DNA of 64,000 nt from Moricandia arvensis (Eukaryota > Streptophyta > Magnoliopsida > Brassicales > Brassicaceae): contig CAJHQP010002099.1 of the NCBI GenBank assembly GCA_905132765.1, forward strand, positions 29,966 through 93,965. The letters are read 5' to 3'. This document shows, one piece after another, positions 10,888-22,883 of the stretch. Numbering within the stretch: position 1 is the stretch's first letter; every line of letters starts with the position of its first letter. The translations under genes and the position numbers were made by a program. The notes below the pieces were generated by a model. It was not told the origin of the DNA and made no database searches. It saw only the letters and a list, made by a program, of their open reading frames with translations.

Positions 10888-10908
10888 TAGCCAAGGATGA
10901 CTTCCCAT
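10888..10908 (-). promoter_or_regulatory. miR169 target-like site in the NF-YA5 3' UTR
   Basis: The plus strand here, tagccaaggatgacttccca, is nearly the miR169 sequence itself, so the minus-strand NF-YA5 transcript carries the complementary target 20-40 nt past its stop codon. Mismatches to the canonical miRNA fall at the first base and in the last five. miR169 control of NF-YA mRNAs through 3' UTR sites is established in plants. Confidence 0.85.
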
Positions 10909-10927
10909 TTTGGGATCAAGATTCTTC

Positions 10928-11968
10928 TCAAGTCTCTGACATGAGAGCTGAGACATGGTGTGTTGATGGATACCCTGAGAATCTGAACGGTGTGTTCTGG
11001 AACATGTTGTTGTTACGGTCTGAACTGGAGCTTGGTATGATCGAGCTCTTAGAGAAACCCTCTCCATCTCCATTAGCCATTTGAGAAGAACAGAGTGAGT
11101 TTGATGATTCTTGAAGCTTCTTTGTATTCAGGAAACGCCCACCAGAGCCTCTAGCTCTCTTTAAAGCATGAAGATGACGTGACTCATGAAGGTATGGCTG
11201 CAAAACATAACAAGCCTTTTTAACCAAATTGCATCGAGTCTTTAAAAGTGAAAAGAATGATCATTACTTTACGGCTTTTGATGAGTTTGTTCTGAGCTTC
11301 AAGCTTGGCACGATGCTTCCTGCGACGAAGAATGGCATGGTACTGTTTCGCATTGACGAATATTGGTTCACTCTCTTGGATGTTATGAGGCAATGGCACT
11401 CTTGAAGTAACCAAACCCATCATTTCCAAATGCGTCAGCGCCTGCAAACAAAAACTTTCCCAATATAACCATACCAACTCCACTTAGATTTAAAACTCTG
11501 AATAAAAGACTTTACAGTAAACTACCGTTTGTTGCGATGCATATTCAGGAGCCAAGAAACCATTGAGATGTGATGTTTCAGCACATTGAAGAGGCCAAGA
11601 TGCTAGACCATAAGTAGAAGGAGGAAACACAGACTCTGGAGACACCACTGACGAGGTGGTTGTTGACTTAATATAACCTACATGAACCAACACAAGAAGG
11701 AAACCCTTTTATCAGTTTTTCCTGTAATGTGTTGACCTGAGAGATTGGTATTAACAGCAATGCTGCTGGATCCATAACCTGAGAGATTGGTATCAACACC
11801 ACCTGATTCTCCAGTAGATTGTGTTGAGGAAGAATCTTGATTTTGCAGCTGCAAACTCGAATGCTTCATCATTATCATGTTCTTTGTCAAGCTGAAAGAT
11901 TGAGATCGTTGAACGTTTGAGTTTTCCCAAGTAGACTGAGATGAATCTTTGCTTTGGAACACTTGCAT
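10928..11968 (-). CDS. NF-YA5: Nuclear factor Y subunit A (CCAAT-box factor), NF-YA5-like
   Basis: Four coding exons on the minus strand: 11968-11737, 11677-11526, 11441-11268 and 11197-10928, 276 codons including the stop. The N-terminus MQVFQSKDSS is the family start. The conserved core is complete: the NF-YB/NF-YC binding helix (EPIFVNAKQYHAILRRRKHR) in exon 3, then a linker and the DNA-binding segment (HLHALKRARGSGGRF) in exon 4. The junction at 11268/11197 splits these two subdomains. NF-YA confers CCAAT recognition in the nuclear NF-Y trimer; Arabidopsis NF-YA5 acts in drought and ABA responses. The exon 1 donor is G|GTCAAC, weaker than usual; reading through it would give a short alternative end. 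Post-transcriptional control by miR169 is likely. Confidence 0.93.
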
Positions 11969-12720
11969 TGCCTTCTTGATAAGCTAATGTTCAAACCAAG
12001 CATAAAGGCCAGTCAAGAATCATTTTGGTCATTATCCACCAAATCAACAAGTATAAGAGATGCATGGATCCACCAAGTTTATAAAATCAAAGATTCAAAA
12101 TTTTTGAAAACCCATTTTGTTTTGTAACAGATTGATTCACTAGATTTACATAGAAAGCATAACATGCAAACCAATATATATATATATATATATATATACA
12201 AAAAGCTTGCCAAAGAGAGAAATTATATTGACAGATTATTGACTCAAATTGCTGGTTAAGAATAGAAATCAAATCTTTTTGACACTTACTGATCCAAGCA
12301 ACAGAGAGAAAAACTGGGCATAGAGAAAGCAAACAGATTATGTTTTAAGAATTGTTTATAAAATAGTTATTAATTTATATTAGATCATCAGAATCAGAAG
12401 TACAAATAGAGCAACCATATCATTAACACACTACCAAAGAAATTATGAGAGAGAGAGAGAGACCTTTAGTGTCTAGATTTGGTAAAAGATGGAGAGAAAG
12501 AGAAGTTAAGCAACAAGCTGGAGAAGATGATGATGATGATGCATGTCTCCTTCCTCAAAACATGGCTGTTTCTTCTCCCTCTCTCTCCTCCTCTGTCTCT
12601 GCAAATGTATTATTGGCTATGGCTTAAAAGACTAAACCTGTCTCTTTTCACCCTTTTTCTTTTGTCTTTGTTTTTTATATCTCTCCACATATACCATTTT
12701 ATAGACACAAATACTTAGCT
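11969..12720 (-). promoter_or_regulatory. NF-YA5 5' leader and promoter
   Basis: A TATA box (TATAAAATGG on the minus strand) lies at 12703-12694, predicting transcription start near 12665. The leader is long, with pyrimidine-rich runs and GA repeats (12446-12462). It probably contains an intron with donor CAG|TAAGTG-like sequence near 12285 and acceptor TTAG near 11985. A (TA)n tract sits at 12175-12198. The intron borders are guesses. Confidence 0.5.
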
Positions 12721-15383
12721 AAAGATTAACTTGATGTCAAAAAAAAAGAGATTTGTTCTTCTTTTTTTTCTTGCAAAGTAAACAACTGTTTGTGTAAATT
12801 TATTTGATCTATTGAAAATTTATTGTAGACATTTTAAGTGTATATATTTACAACTTTTTTATTATTTATTAAATGTGACGCGTGTATAATTTAAGTTAAA
12901 ATACATAGAAATATTTAAGTAATAATAAATTTTTCAATATAATGATATAATTTTTCATACAGTTTTTACATGATTTATATATAAATGGTAGTATAGTAAG
13001 CTACAATGAAAATTAGTTACAAGTGAGCTACCATATAAGATTCTGAGTGACAATGAAAACTGCTTTCATTTATGTTTTTTTCAAAACTATTATATATATA
13101 TATATATATGTAACTAATTTGTACCTCACTAACAGTTTAAATATGTGTTACTTGAAACAATTAAAATATAAACTAAAATATAATTAGCAATTATTATCTA
13201 ATTTTCATATTTTTGCCTATAATTAATTAAAGTTATTCTACAAATTTAACAACCCATGCTACAATTTCAAGAAGTTATCATTTTCTATGAGAGATATAAA
13301 TATGGTAAAAAAACATAAATTAAACTATATACAGATATATCTTATCTCATCCATCACATAATAGGTACTAATCCACTACATGTTCCTTTTCATTTGAGAA
13401 AAGTCTGCTGCATGTTTTCTTTTTCCATTAACCAAAAAGAATTCAGACCATGTTATAATTTTTCACTAGCCCTAAAATCAGTTGTTAACTAAGAGTATTT
13501 TCAATTTCATTTTATATTTCACTTTATTTTACAGTAAAATATGAATGAGATGGAGATAATCTAATAATATAGCATAAAACGTCTTTTTAGTAAGACTATC
13601 TTCAATGTATTTTGCTATTTTAACTCTAAAATAGAGGAGCTCTATAATAGAGGTAGAATTTATTCCAATATATTCCTATAAAATAGCAATCTCTAATTAT
13701 AGAATAAAAAATAAAAGATTATTATTTATTCCTCCATTTATAGAGCAGAATATAGTAATTTCTATTTTAGAGAAATAAATAAGATTGGGTTGGAGTAGAA
13801 TTACATGTAAATGTTATTATAGAGGCAAATATAGAAGTGGGATGGAAATGTTCTAAGAATTGAATTAGACACAACAAAACAAACTCATTGTAGTGAACTA
13901 AGTCACCGTTGGTAAATCTACTACATGTTTTGTGTAGTTTAAAAAACATTCTTTCGTGTACTTTGTATGCCAAATATTTCAACAATTTTGCTAAAGTGAA
14001 TAAGTGATATTTTCAATTTTACTTCTGTTTCTATATATTAACGTTGAATAAGTATATACTACGTTGTTTCATTACAAATATGGAAGAATCTTAAAAATAG
14101 TTGAAATAGAGGTCGTATTATATGATATATACTTTTTTTTCTTATCTTTCTCTTCCTTAAGAACGTTTGTTTTAAAAAAAGCAAAAATATAAGTGGAAGG
14201 TTGTCAACATCTCTTTATGGTGCAATCAATATCACATTTAAGTGAATAACTTTAAATATTATAATTTTGTAGGTGGGGGTAATTGAAATTTATTGCAAGT
14301 CAAGCAAAGCAAAGAGCCCTTTTTCAGTTTTCTTTTTACATTTCTTGATGCAGCTTCCCCCAACACAAGCAACGAATCCTTATTTGGTAGTTTCTGCTCT
14401 TACATTTAATCCACAACTCTGAATTAGGCTCATTCCAACAACCTAAAAATCATGAAATATAGAGAAAATATAGAAAATTGATAATGTAGGAACATTTCTA
14501 CTTTGAGATGAATATTCTAGTTGAATAAAGTGACCAAAATATTCAACTAGTTCCATAAATTGAGACTTAGAATTGTAATGTTGACATATATAATTTTTTT
14601 GTCGTTTACAGAGAAAATAAAAGGAAGTAACTATCATGCTCCCAACGAGGTGACATGTGTCAATCTACATTATCATATCACCGAGAGAACCTAGAAGTTA
14701 TTAGAATCAATTTTTACATTTTAACCATGTTTTCAAACTTTAAAATAATACGGATTACTAATAAACGACAAAGTTAACATGTCAGATCTCCCCTAACCTG
14801 GATTTCTTGTCAGAAACCCATCACGAGAAGATTAATAGTAATAATTATTAAACGAAATAAAAAACTTAACACGCATTATCAAAAGCATTCCAAACTAAAA
14901 CATTACGCTTTCAAACCCAATCATGGACGCACTACTTTTATTACCTACCGAGTTTTAACACGTACATGTAAGATTGAACAACAATCGTCGATTTGGAAAA
15001 AGTAAAATAAATATTTATAAAATATATAGAGAAAAACATGTTTGCCTACCTAAATTTTTTTTTAATAATATATAAAGACTCAAAACATAAAATGTCAAAA
15101 GATTTAAAGTTTAAACAGAGACACGAGTAAAGAGAGAAGTGCGATCAGCCCGAATCTAAATCAAAATCTTGTCTAATCAAAAACATAAACAAACTAAATC
15201 AATATCACATGTGTTCAATTCTTCTCTCATGGACCATTAAACCATTTAACAAATTTTTAAAAAAGAAAAAGAAAGAAAGATTCGGTGCAGCAAAATAAAT
15301 CAAAGTAAATAAATTAAACCCCCAATGCATCAGAAGATTATGCAAAGCCTTGTGCCACAACCATTCATGGTTTGGTCAAAAGC
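12721..15383. other. Intergenic AT-rich DNA between NF-YA5 and CID3
   Basis: No supportable gene. It contains (TA)n tracts (about 13091-13109) and A/T-rich low-complexity sequence. A segment at 13590-13850 with repeated tctaaaatagaggagc and atagaggtagaat motifs may be an old repeat, but I could not define ends. The last 150 bp probably hold the CID3 3' UTR. Confidence 0.5.
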
Positions 15384-18300
15384 TTAATAAGAGTCCCTTC
15401 CTTTATATGGCATCTCCTGCAGATTAAAACAAAACATGTCAGCAAAATCTCTCTCTTTTGAGCAAATTTATTAAAGAAAAAGAATGCACAATGGAAGGTA
15501 AGAGTAAACCGGTTGGTATGGCGACGGGGGCATAAACAAAACCGGTCTCTGCTGACCAACCATCATCTGTTGTGGATGCTGTTTAGAAATTGATATATTC
15601 TAAGATTCAGTCTTCTAAGAAAGATTGTTTTGAGTAATGGCTCTAACAGCAACAACGAACCTGTGGACCATTTGGAGGATAATAGGTTTGATTTGGACCA
15701 AGCTGGGGTGTATTGTTATACATCATTGGATGTTGTCCAGGGAATGCTGCTCCCATCTACCATTATTTGTGAATCAGAAAACATGAAAACAGAGACTTAA
15801 TAAGATAAGTAAAGGAAGTTACTCCATATCCAATGTGTATTCCGGGCATCTGAGGAGCGGGAGGGTAATAGAATGATCCGTCCGCAACTGGAGATTGAGG
15901 CCGTGTAGCTGTTGGAGATGGTTTGAAACTCTTTGCGTTGGGATTTAGCTTAAATTCCTGAATCAGATCTTAAGCTCATTAGCAAATGCTTAAGAGTAAA
16001 ACAACACACTCTACGCCAAATCTACTTGTATTAGATCATAATAATCTAAGCAGGGCAAACAAAACCTTAGCATTTGGGTTGAGGGTGGACTTTTCTGAAG
16101 AATAAGAACCAATTGAAGAGCTTGGCGATAGCATTGGACGACTTGACGGTGAGGAAGTTGCTGAGTTTTCTGGATTTCTAGAAATGGAGCTTCCAGGCCG
16201 CCAACACGAGCTCTCAGGTTTCGCTTTGTCAGCAAGTCGACCAGGTAGTTTTCCATCAGTGGAACTTTGCCTATCAGAAGCTCTCCATGGATCAGAGGTT
16301 GCTGCATCTTCATTAACATCTTGAATGCACATTCAAAGAAGCAGTTAGACATATTCCGTGTAATCAACGTCTATGTTGTGATGGGAGTAGACAAAGTGAA
16401 GTTGCACATACCTTCAAGACCAGACACTGATTCCACGGACGGCTGTGTTAATACAAATTGAAGGCAACGGAAAAATGTTATAAGTCATGAACCATTATAA
16501 ATTCTAAATGCAATCATATGATTAGATGCATCAAAAGAGGTTAACTTAACTACCTTTCTATAATGGGAAGCCTCTAGACTTCTGTTGTTTCTCTGTTCAC
16601 CAAACTGGCTCTCATTCCTATAAGGATGAACTATCAGAAAGTTAAAAATCAATAAAACATGCATTGATAAAAAGTGCATGTTTCCAAGGAAAGAAAAGAA
16701 ACCTGTTACTGTTGCCTAGAGCAGGAGTATCTTTGGATGGCTGTTCGAACATAGACTGCTGAGCATGCTTATTTGAGTTCGAGCAGCTCTGACCTACACT
16801 AGATAGACTGCCACCCTGTAGGACCAACAAATGGAAAAATCACCGTATATTCTCCTAGAAACTACTACCCGAGAAGAGCCCAACCGTACCCATGATTCTT
16901 CATAGACCTTGCCATTGCCAGTTGAAGTAGATTTCATGACATCAGAAGCACTTGAATCACCAAAAGTCAAATTATTACGGCAATTCAGCAAGATTTCTTC
17001 TTCCTCTTCCTCTTCATAACCCGAATCATCAAATCCATTAACGGGACAGACCGATGAATATTTAGTTTCCTCGTCAATATCAAACTTTCCACTAAGTTGA
17101 AGCCCTCTTTCCTGTGTAAGATCAGATGATCGCATGCAAGAACCATTAGAAATTAGAAATGGTAAGACAATAAACCAAAAAAAAAAACAGGTGGCAAAAA
17201 TGACATCCCTAATTTACCTCTGCTACGTGAAGATCTCGGGTATTCTCACCCTCGATCTCTCTAGCAATCCTCAAGGCTTGCTCTTCTAGCTCCCTCGTCC
17301 GCGGACCTCTCTCAAGTTTTGTGGTATACAGTTCCTCGTCAAAAGTGCTTGTTACTCCAAACAATGTCTCGTTGACCTCAAACTGATTCCAGCCCCTATG
17401 ATATCATTAAGTATAAGACATGTTATCCAGCCAAGAAGAGTGCATAGTGAAAGAACAAGCTACGAGCAGGCTGAAACCAAGGAGATGAACTGAACCGAGG
17501 GAACTAAATAAATGGCTACTTATAAGAGTCAAAAATCCCGAACAGAAAAACACAAAACCCTCTAGCAGTAACAGAACTAGGTTTAAACGTCAAAGCACAG
17601 TAACAATCTCTCCCACGGCCTTAAGCTCCAAAACACTCTCTAGCTTGGATGAGTTTCACAGCCAAGACTCCATCACGATATAGTAAAATGTAAAAGCGAA
17701 AGGAAGAAGAAAAATAGAGATACTAAGCAGTTGTCTAAATCAGCAAAAAAAAAAAAAGTGTCACTACCTCTTCCAAGGGTCATCAAACACGTTCTCCAGA
17801 TCTGAACAATCTGGAACATCTTCATCAGGTACCCAACGTTTCAGCTCTCTTTCCAAATCAACATGATAAGACTGTGATATTGAAGAGTCTGTCAACAGCT
17901 CTAAAGGTCCCTCGCACTGAGCTGAATTTGAGGCATTATTGCTGTATACAGGAAGGTCCTAACACCAAAACCAACGACAACGAAATAATACATATCAAAA
18001 CACCAACTAGTCTTTCTAACACAATGACATGAGTATAACACTAAATCCAACCAGAAAGAAAAGAGTAAACACCTTAGCTATAACTTGCACAACTTCATCG
18101 GCAGGGATAATGAGTATCTTTGAAGGTGGCTTACTGACAAGCGGAGAACCGGGTTTCATTCCTCGTAAACTACCTTCCCTAATCAAAGAGGCCATTTTCA
18201 AAATAATTCCTGAAAGTTTCAAAGCAGGTCTGTAAGTGAAGCAAATAAAAACAGTGGCCTTCTTGTTATATACATATCAAATCTCAAAGGAACAAAAAGG

Positions 18301-18674
18301 TCTCCTCACCAAAACTATTCTCCACATCAGCAGCATGAAATACGCCACTGTAAACCGACCCATTTTTTAGATGAACTTCAACATGATGTCCAATATGACA
18401 AGTTGCGAGATACACAAACGGATCACGAGAATCCACACTTCCAGCTTTCCCATCATTCTCTGCACACAGGTATCCACAAACAAGAGAATATGCACGAGGT
18501 TGTGTCGATGCTAGATCGTAATATAGATATGCATGTTGTATATATCTACAGATATATGTATAGAAAACCAGTACTTTTCAGGGTGTGTGGCTTTATCGGC
18601 TGAGCCTTATTCATCCCTGCTTCATGTTCAACTTTTCTGTATGGATAGCCATTGGATATAGACTGGCTATTCAT
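15384..18674 (-). CDS. CID3: Ataxin-2-related CTC-interacting domain protein (PABP-binding)
   Basis: Fourteen coding exons on the minus strand: 18674-18575, 18459-18310, 18209-18073, 17958-17768, 17395-17218, 17111-16890, 16815-16703, 16617-16554, 16442-16412, 16319-16066, 15957-15823, 15756-15661, 15578-15510 and 15416-15384. They sum to 1773 nt (590 aa) with every phase consistent. Domains: an Lsm-like SM-ATX fold (about 44-115, VYLATCHIGHHVEVHLKNGS), LsmAD (about 193-250, TLFGVTSTFDEEL), an acidic stretch, and two adjacent PAM2-like motifs split by an intron (STLNPNAK at about 473-480, EFKLNPNAKSFKPS at 481-494), then a Pro/Gln/Met-rich tail ending MPYKGRDSY. PAM2 binds the MLLE domain of poly(A)-binding protein, implying a cytoplasmic role in mRNA translation or stability. 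The 31-nt exon 9 is unusually small. CID3 rather than CID4 rests on synteny. Confidence 0.92.
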
Positions 18675-19515
18675 TGTTGCCTTAACCTGTACAAACTGCA
18701 AACTTAAGTGAGACAAGAAACTAGTATAGCTACTCAATAAGATGCTACAGATAACAGTACAGAATCATGTTTTATTTGCCAAAATCTCATCATGGGAAGA
18801 TGAAGCTTGATATGCAAACTGGCCAATCAATCAGTTTAGATTTCTAAATGAGAATCAAACTGTTTACATTTCTGAAAGATTGGTGTTCAAGTAATTAGCA
18901 ATGAAAAAAAATATACAGATTAAAAGGTTGCATTGAACAGAGATTAATTCTCAGAACTCTTGAAGAACCAATAATATTAACAATGAAAACAATAATTACC
19001 ATTAACATATAATTAAAGCAGAAGAAACTAGAGAACGTTTCTCAATCCATAGCAGAAACATCTACTATACATAGAACAAAATGCACAATCATAAACCCTA
19101 AATCAGCCAAGTCAATCACCAAATTCTCTATAAAATTTTCTAGGTATTTCTCAGGAATGTAAAGCTCAAGGCAAGATAAAAAAAAAAAGCAGAATCTGAA
19201 GATAATTAGATGATAGTCACCTCAATAAGCTGAAAACGAAGGCCTTAGAAGACGATGGTTAGATGAAGACGGTGGTTTACGACGGAGAGAGTTAGGGTTT
19301 AGCGGCGAGTTTGAGATGATTGGGGTCAACAATGAATCTGAGGAGAAGGGAGAAGACCTGATTTTGTTTAATGAATCATCTCTCCCCTTTTTTCTCGTAA
19401 AAGAAGTAATCGCTGTTTATTCGACGAGAGGGTGTGATCAGGTGCGGAGGAGCGTATGATTTAGCTATTGGGCCTTTTTCTTCTGATCCGTTGATACTTC
19501 TTTGGGCTTATTATT
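18675..19515 (-). promoter_or_regulatory. CID3 5' leader, leader intron and promoter
   Basis: The start codon exon follows acceptor TTTGTACAG; a leader exon probably ends at 19221 (GAG|GTGACT) and reaches back to about 19400, so intron one lies in the 5' UTR (about 18690-19220). Upstream, three TTGGGCC/GGGCTT motifs at 19458-19512 resemble site II promoter elements. A LINE starts directly behind them. Confidence 0.55.
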
Positions 19516-19528
19516 GGGCCTTCCCCGG

Positions 19529-20830
19529 CGATTTACAAGATCGTATCAGAAGGATTTTACAAATTGAAAACCATGGAGGAGAAGGAAAGTATTTTGGGTC
19601 TTTCGGAGAGGTTTGGCCGGAAGAAAAAAAAGGCAGGTTAAACAAGAAGCTACCACATGGAGTCCGCAGCTATTATCATAGGCAGGAAAATAAATTCTAC
19701 TTAAGTCATCAGCAATCTCTACACCGGTGTTTAGTATGTCATGTTTCAAAATACCACAGGAGACGATCACTGAGATCACGAGTACAATGTCCAAGTTCTG
19801 GTGGGGAAAGTCTTCCGGCGTTAATGTTATTTCATGGGTGGATGCAGTTTCCTAAACGACAAGGAGGTATGGGTTTTAAAAATCTTGGGAAGTTCAATGA
19901 TGCTTTACTTGCAAGACACGCATGGCGTTTAGTAAAACATTCAGATTCTTTGCTTGTTAAGATCCTTGAACTGGAACTGGCGAGGAAGGTCATGGAGGCC
20001 AAACGGAAACCATGTTAAATCCGCTGTGACCGGGGCTCGAACTCGTGATGACGGACACCTCAGCCGAGGTTCTTTTACCACCAGACCACGAGGCACGGTT
20101 GACAAAAGAAGATTTTGATCTTATGAGTACACTGTATCTTCCCCTAGCTCCTATGGAAGATGTATTGAATTTGGCCGGATAACAACTGTGGAAACTATAT
20201 TGTTAAGAGTGGCTACAAATTAGAGATGGTTGAATTCAGAAGAACCAATCCTCTGATTCTGCCCCCACATAGTAACCCGAAGCTAAAATCAAAAATCTGG
20301 ATTTTACTTTACCACCTACGGAACCTTACTAAAAATGCAATGTTGACGCTGCTTTCAATTCATCAACGAATCAAGCATCTGCTGGTTGGATTATCAGACT
20401 CTAATGGTATAGTCAAATACTGGGCGATGTCATTATTGGGTTATGCTAATACAGCTCAGGAAGCAGAATCTAAGGCACTTTCAGCGGCAATGCAATGCAT
20501 TTTTTTTGCTTGGGATACAAGAATGTTATTTTCGAAGGGGACTGCGAGATATTGATGCGATCTTTACTTACATCTGATGGCGCTTTCAGTATTGCAACCA
20601 TTTGTGCAGATATAAGGGAATGGGGATGTAAATTTGGAAGCATGTTCTTTCATCACGTTAAATGAGAAGCTAATATGGTAGCTCATAAATTTGCGAAGAG
20701 ACTCACTCCCGCGCAAACTTTTAATTCCTCTTCCTGTTTTATTCCCTCTTGGTTCACAACTTCTGTATGTAACAATTCCATTCACCGTTTCTAATATAAG
20801 TCAACTTGTGGAAAAAAAGAATTAAAGTTA
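19529..20830 (+). mobile_element. Decayed LINE (non-LTR retrotransposon), 3' part
   Basis: Plus-strand fragments in shifting frames match the second half of plant LINE ORF2: IENHGGEGKYFG, then FWWGKSSGVNVISWVDAVS-like sequence in another frame near 19797-19850, then KRQGGMGFKNLGKFNDALLA and HAWRLVKHSD (about 19855-19950). An RNase H-like part follows, with AQEAESKALSAAMQC near 20455 and EANMVAHKFAKR near 20668. Frameshifts and stops show it is dead. It abuts the CID3 promoter. Confidence 0.8.
20017..20098 (-). repeat. tRNA-like/SINE-like insert in the LINE
   Basis: Read on the minus strand it starts GTGCCTCGTGGTCTGGTGG, with an A-box-like TGGTCTGGTGG and a B-box-like AGTTCGAGCCC 34 bases later, the spacing of a polymerase III promoter. 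The cloverleaf is not convincing enough to call a functional tRNA. A tRNA-derived SINE head or tRNA pseudogene is likely. Confidence 0.55.
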
Positions 20831-22520
20831 CAAAATATTACAGAATTTACTCTTAAAATTGGTCTTTTTAAGAAAATTTGTGTTTAATTATTTCTCTTCA
20901 TGGGTATTTTTTTCTTCGAGACTTATAAAAAAATATCATTTCAGAATATTAATTCGTTCTATATATTTATAGCCAAATCTCCTGCATAAGAGTTACAAAA
21001 AGATATGAAAAGCTTACAAAAATTAAAGGATTCACTAATAAATTTAAGATTATATATATATATATACTATTATTTGCGAAGTGATTTTTCACAACGGAGC
21101 TCTCACGTTAAAAGTTAGAGCGGTTAATATCGTTTATACCCTTAATGAATAAAATATATAAATTATTCATAAATAAAAACGAATTTAAATTATTTTTTAT
21201 TACATAATTAAAATTAATAATAATAAAAATTATCCAAAATCTAAAATATATATATATATATTGTGTTGTTATTTTCTTCAACATAGTCTATAATATATAT
21301 AAATTATTTAAAAATAAAAATAAATTTAAATTGTTTTTATCAGATAAATGATTAAAATTAATAATAATAAGAATTATCTAAAATCTAAAAGTTATTTAAA
21401 ATAAAAAGATAATTCTGATATATATTGTGTTGTTATTCAAAAAAGTCTTTTAATAAAAAGATAAAATTAAAAACCAGAACACACATAACTAAATATTAAT
21501 AAAGTAAAATTATTAATTTTATATAATTGAGTGAATTCTAAAATTGATTTATTAATAATAAATATAGTATACATAAGAATTTTTTATATTAAAAAATTAA
21601 ATGAAAATATAAATAATAATTTATTTTTATAGTTTTTAAATTAGTAATGTATATATTGATAAATAATTTTATAAAATCGTGATCTAGAATTGATTTGAAT
21701 GATATCAAATTATTTGTTTTTGAATTTTGTAACTAATTAATTTCTCATATCATATGTATATATTAAAGTATAAATTTTTTTATCAAAATATGAATAATTT
21801 CCACATTAAACAAAAACCAACCTTTACATGAGCTTTTGTGCTTGATGGTGTGGACTTGTACTTGGAGCTTTTATACCAAACTCATACATAATTATTAATC
21901 AAAGGGTTTAAACTTTAAACTTTAAACTTTCGAGGAGAAGAAAAAGGTATTATTAGGCTTAGGTGGGAAACACTTGTAAAAAGATTTGTATATTATAACT
22001 ATTTCAAAATTTTAAAATACTAATGCTTACTAAGATATTAAGCATTTTACAAAATATATAAAATAAAATAGTTATAGTAGATTATAATGCTTACTAAGCA
22101 TTAACAGTAGCACTTAGAGAAGATTTAAAACACTTGTAAGATATTTATGAGGTTTAGGTGGGAAACACTTGTAAAAAAGTACTATATACTATCATACTAT
22201 TTTATAAGCTTTTAAAAATATTAAAATGCTAGTGCTAAGTTGCACGCTCTAATCACTATCATTATACATCATCGTATAAAACTTTAAAGAGCAATCATTT
22301 TTCTTCCTTTTTCCAGATTTTAAGAAGCAAAAATATTCTTCATTTGTTGTCACCATAAACATAAACATAAAATGATTAAAGACTAATAATGCAGCCATTA
22401 CGCCGTTAATAAATATAATTAAAGCACCCAAAAAAAAAACAAATTTTGAATAAAATAATAAGTAGAGAGGCATGTGGCACAGAGGATCCATAGAAACACA
22501 GTAGACCACACTTCATGTGC
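20831..22520. other. Intergenic AT-rich DNA with degenerate tandem duplications
   Basis: No gene is supported. A segment with attaaaattaataataata...attgtgttgttatt occurs at about 21130-21275 and, diverged, at 21295-21440. A second pair begins aggtgggaaacacttgtaaa at about 21960 and 22148. (TA)n runs occur near 21053 and 21246. Confidence 0.6.
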
Positions 22521-22883
22521 TTAACTTTATTTTCTTCTAAGTGCAGTGTCCAACGAACTCAGTATCCCAAATCTCAAAGCTTCCTCCTTTTTTTTCTTCT
22601 CAGAGGAGAGAGAGAGAGAAGAGGAGAGAGAAGAGGGGAGAGAGTGTGTTTCGTTCATTCTCTCTGTCGCTTGAAGCTGTCTTAAGGACAAAAGGAGAGA
22701 GAGAGAGAGAAACATAAGAGAGAGAGAGAGAGTTAATGCGAGATTGAAACTAAAGACTGTTTCTTTTTTTCTTGTCTACTCTACAGATCTCGTGCCCTGA
22801 TTTATCGCTGTAACGGTCATAATATTCAACAGCCGTCACTTCTTAAACTGTTTTGCTTTGATCTCATCAGGCTCGTGAGAGAG
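22521..22883 (+). promoter_or_regulatory. BRXL3 promoter/5' leader with GA repeats
   Basis: Purine-rich tracts of (GA)n type at 22602-22650 and 22692-22733 precede the start codon by 150-280 bases, as in many plant leaders and BPC-bound promoters. No upstream in-frame start competes with ATG 22884. Confidence 0.45.

Noticed and set aside
20017..20098. Functional tRNA gene
   Set aside because: Boxes A and B are present, but the acceptor stem and anticodon arm do not fold convincingly by eye.
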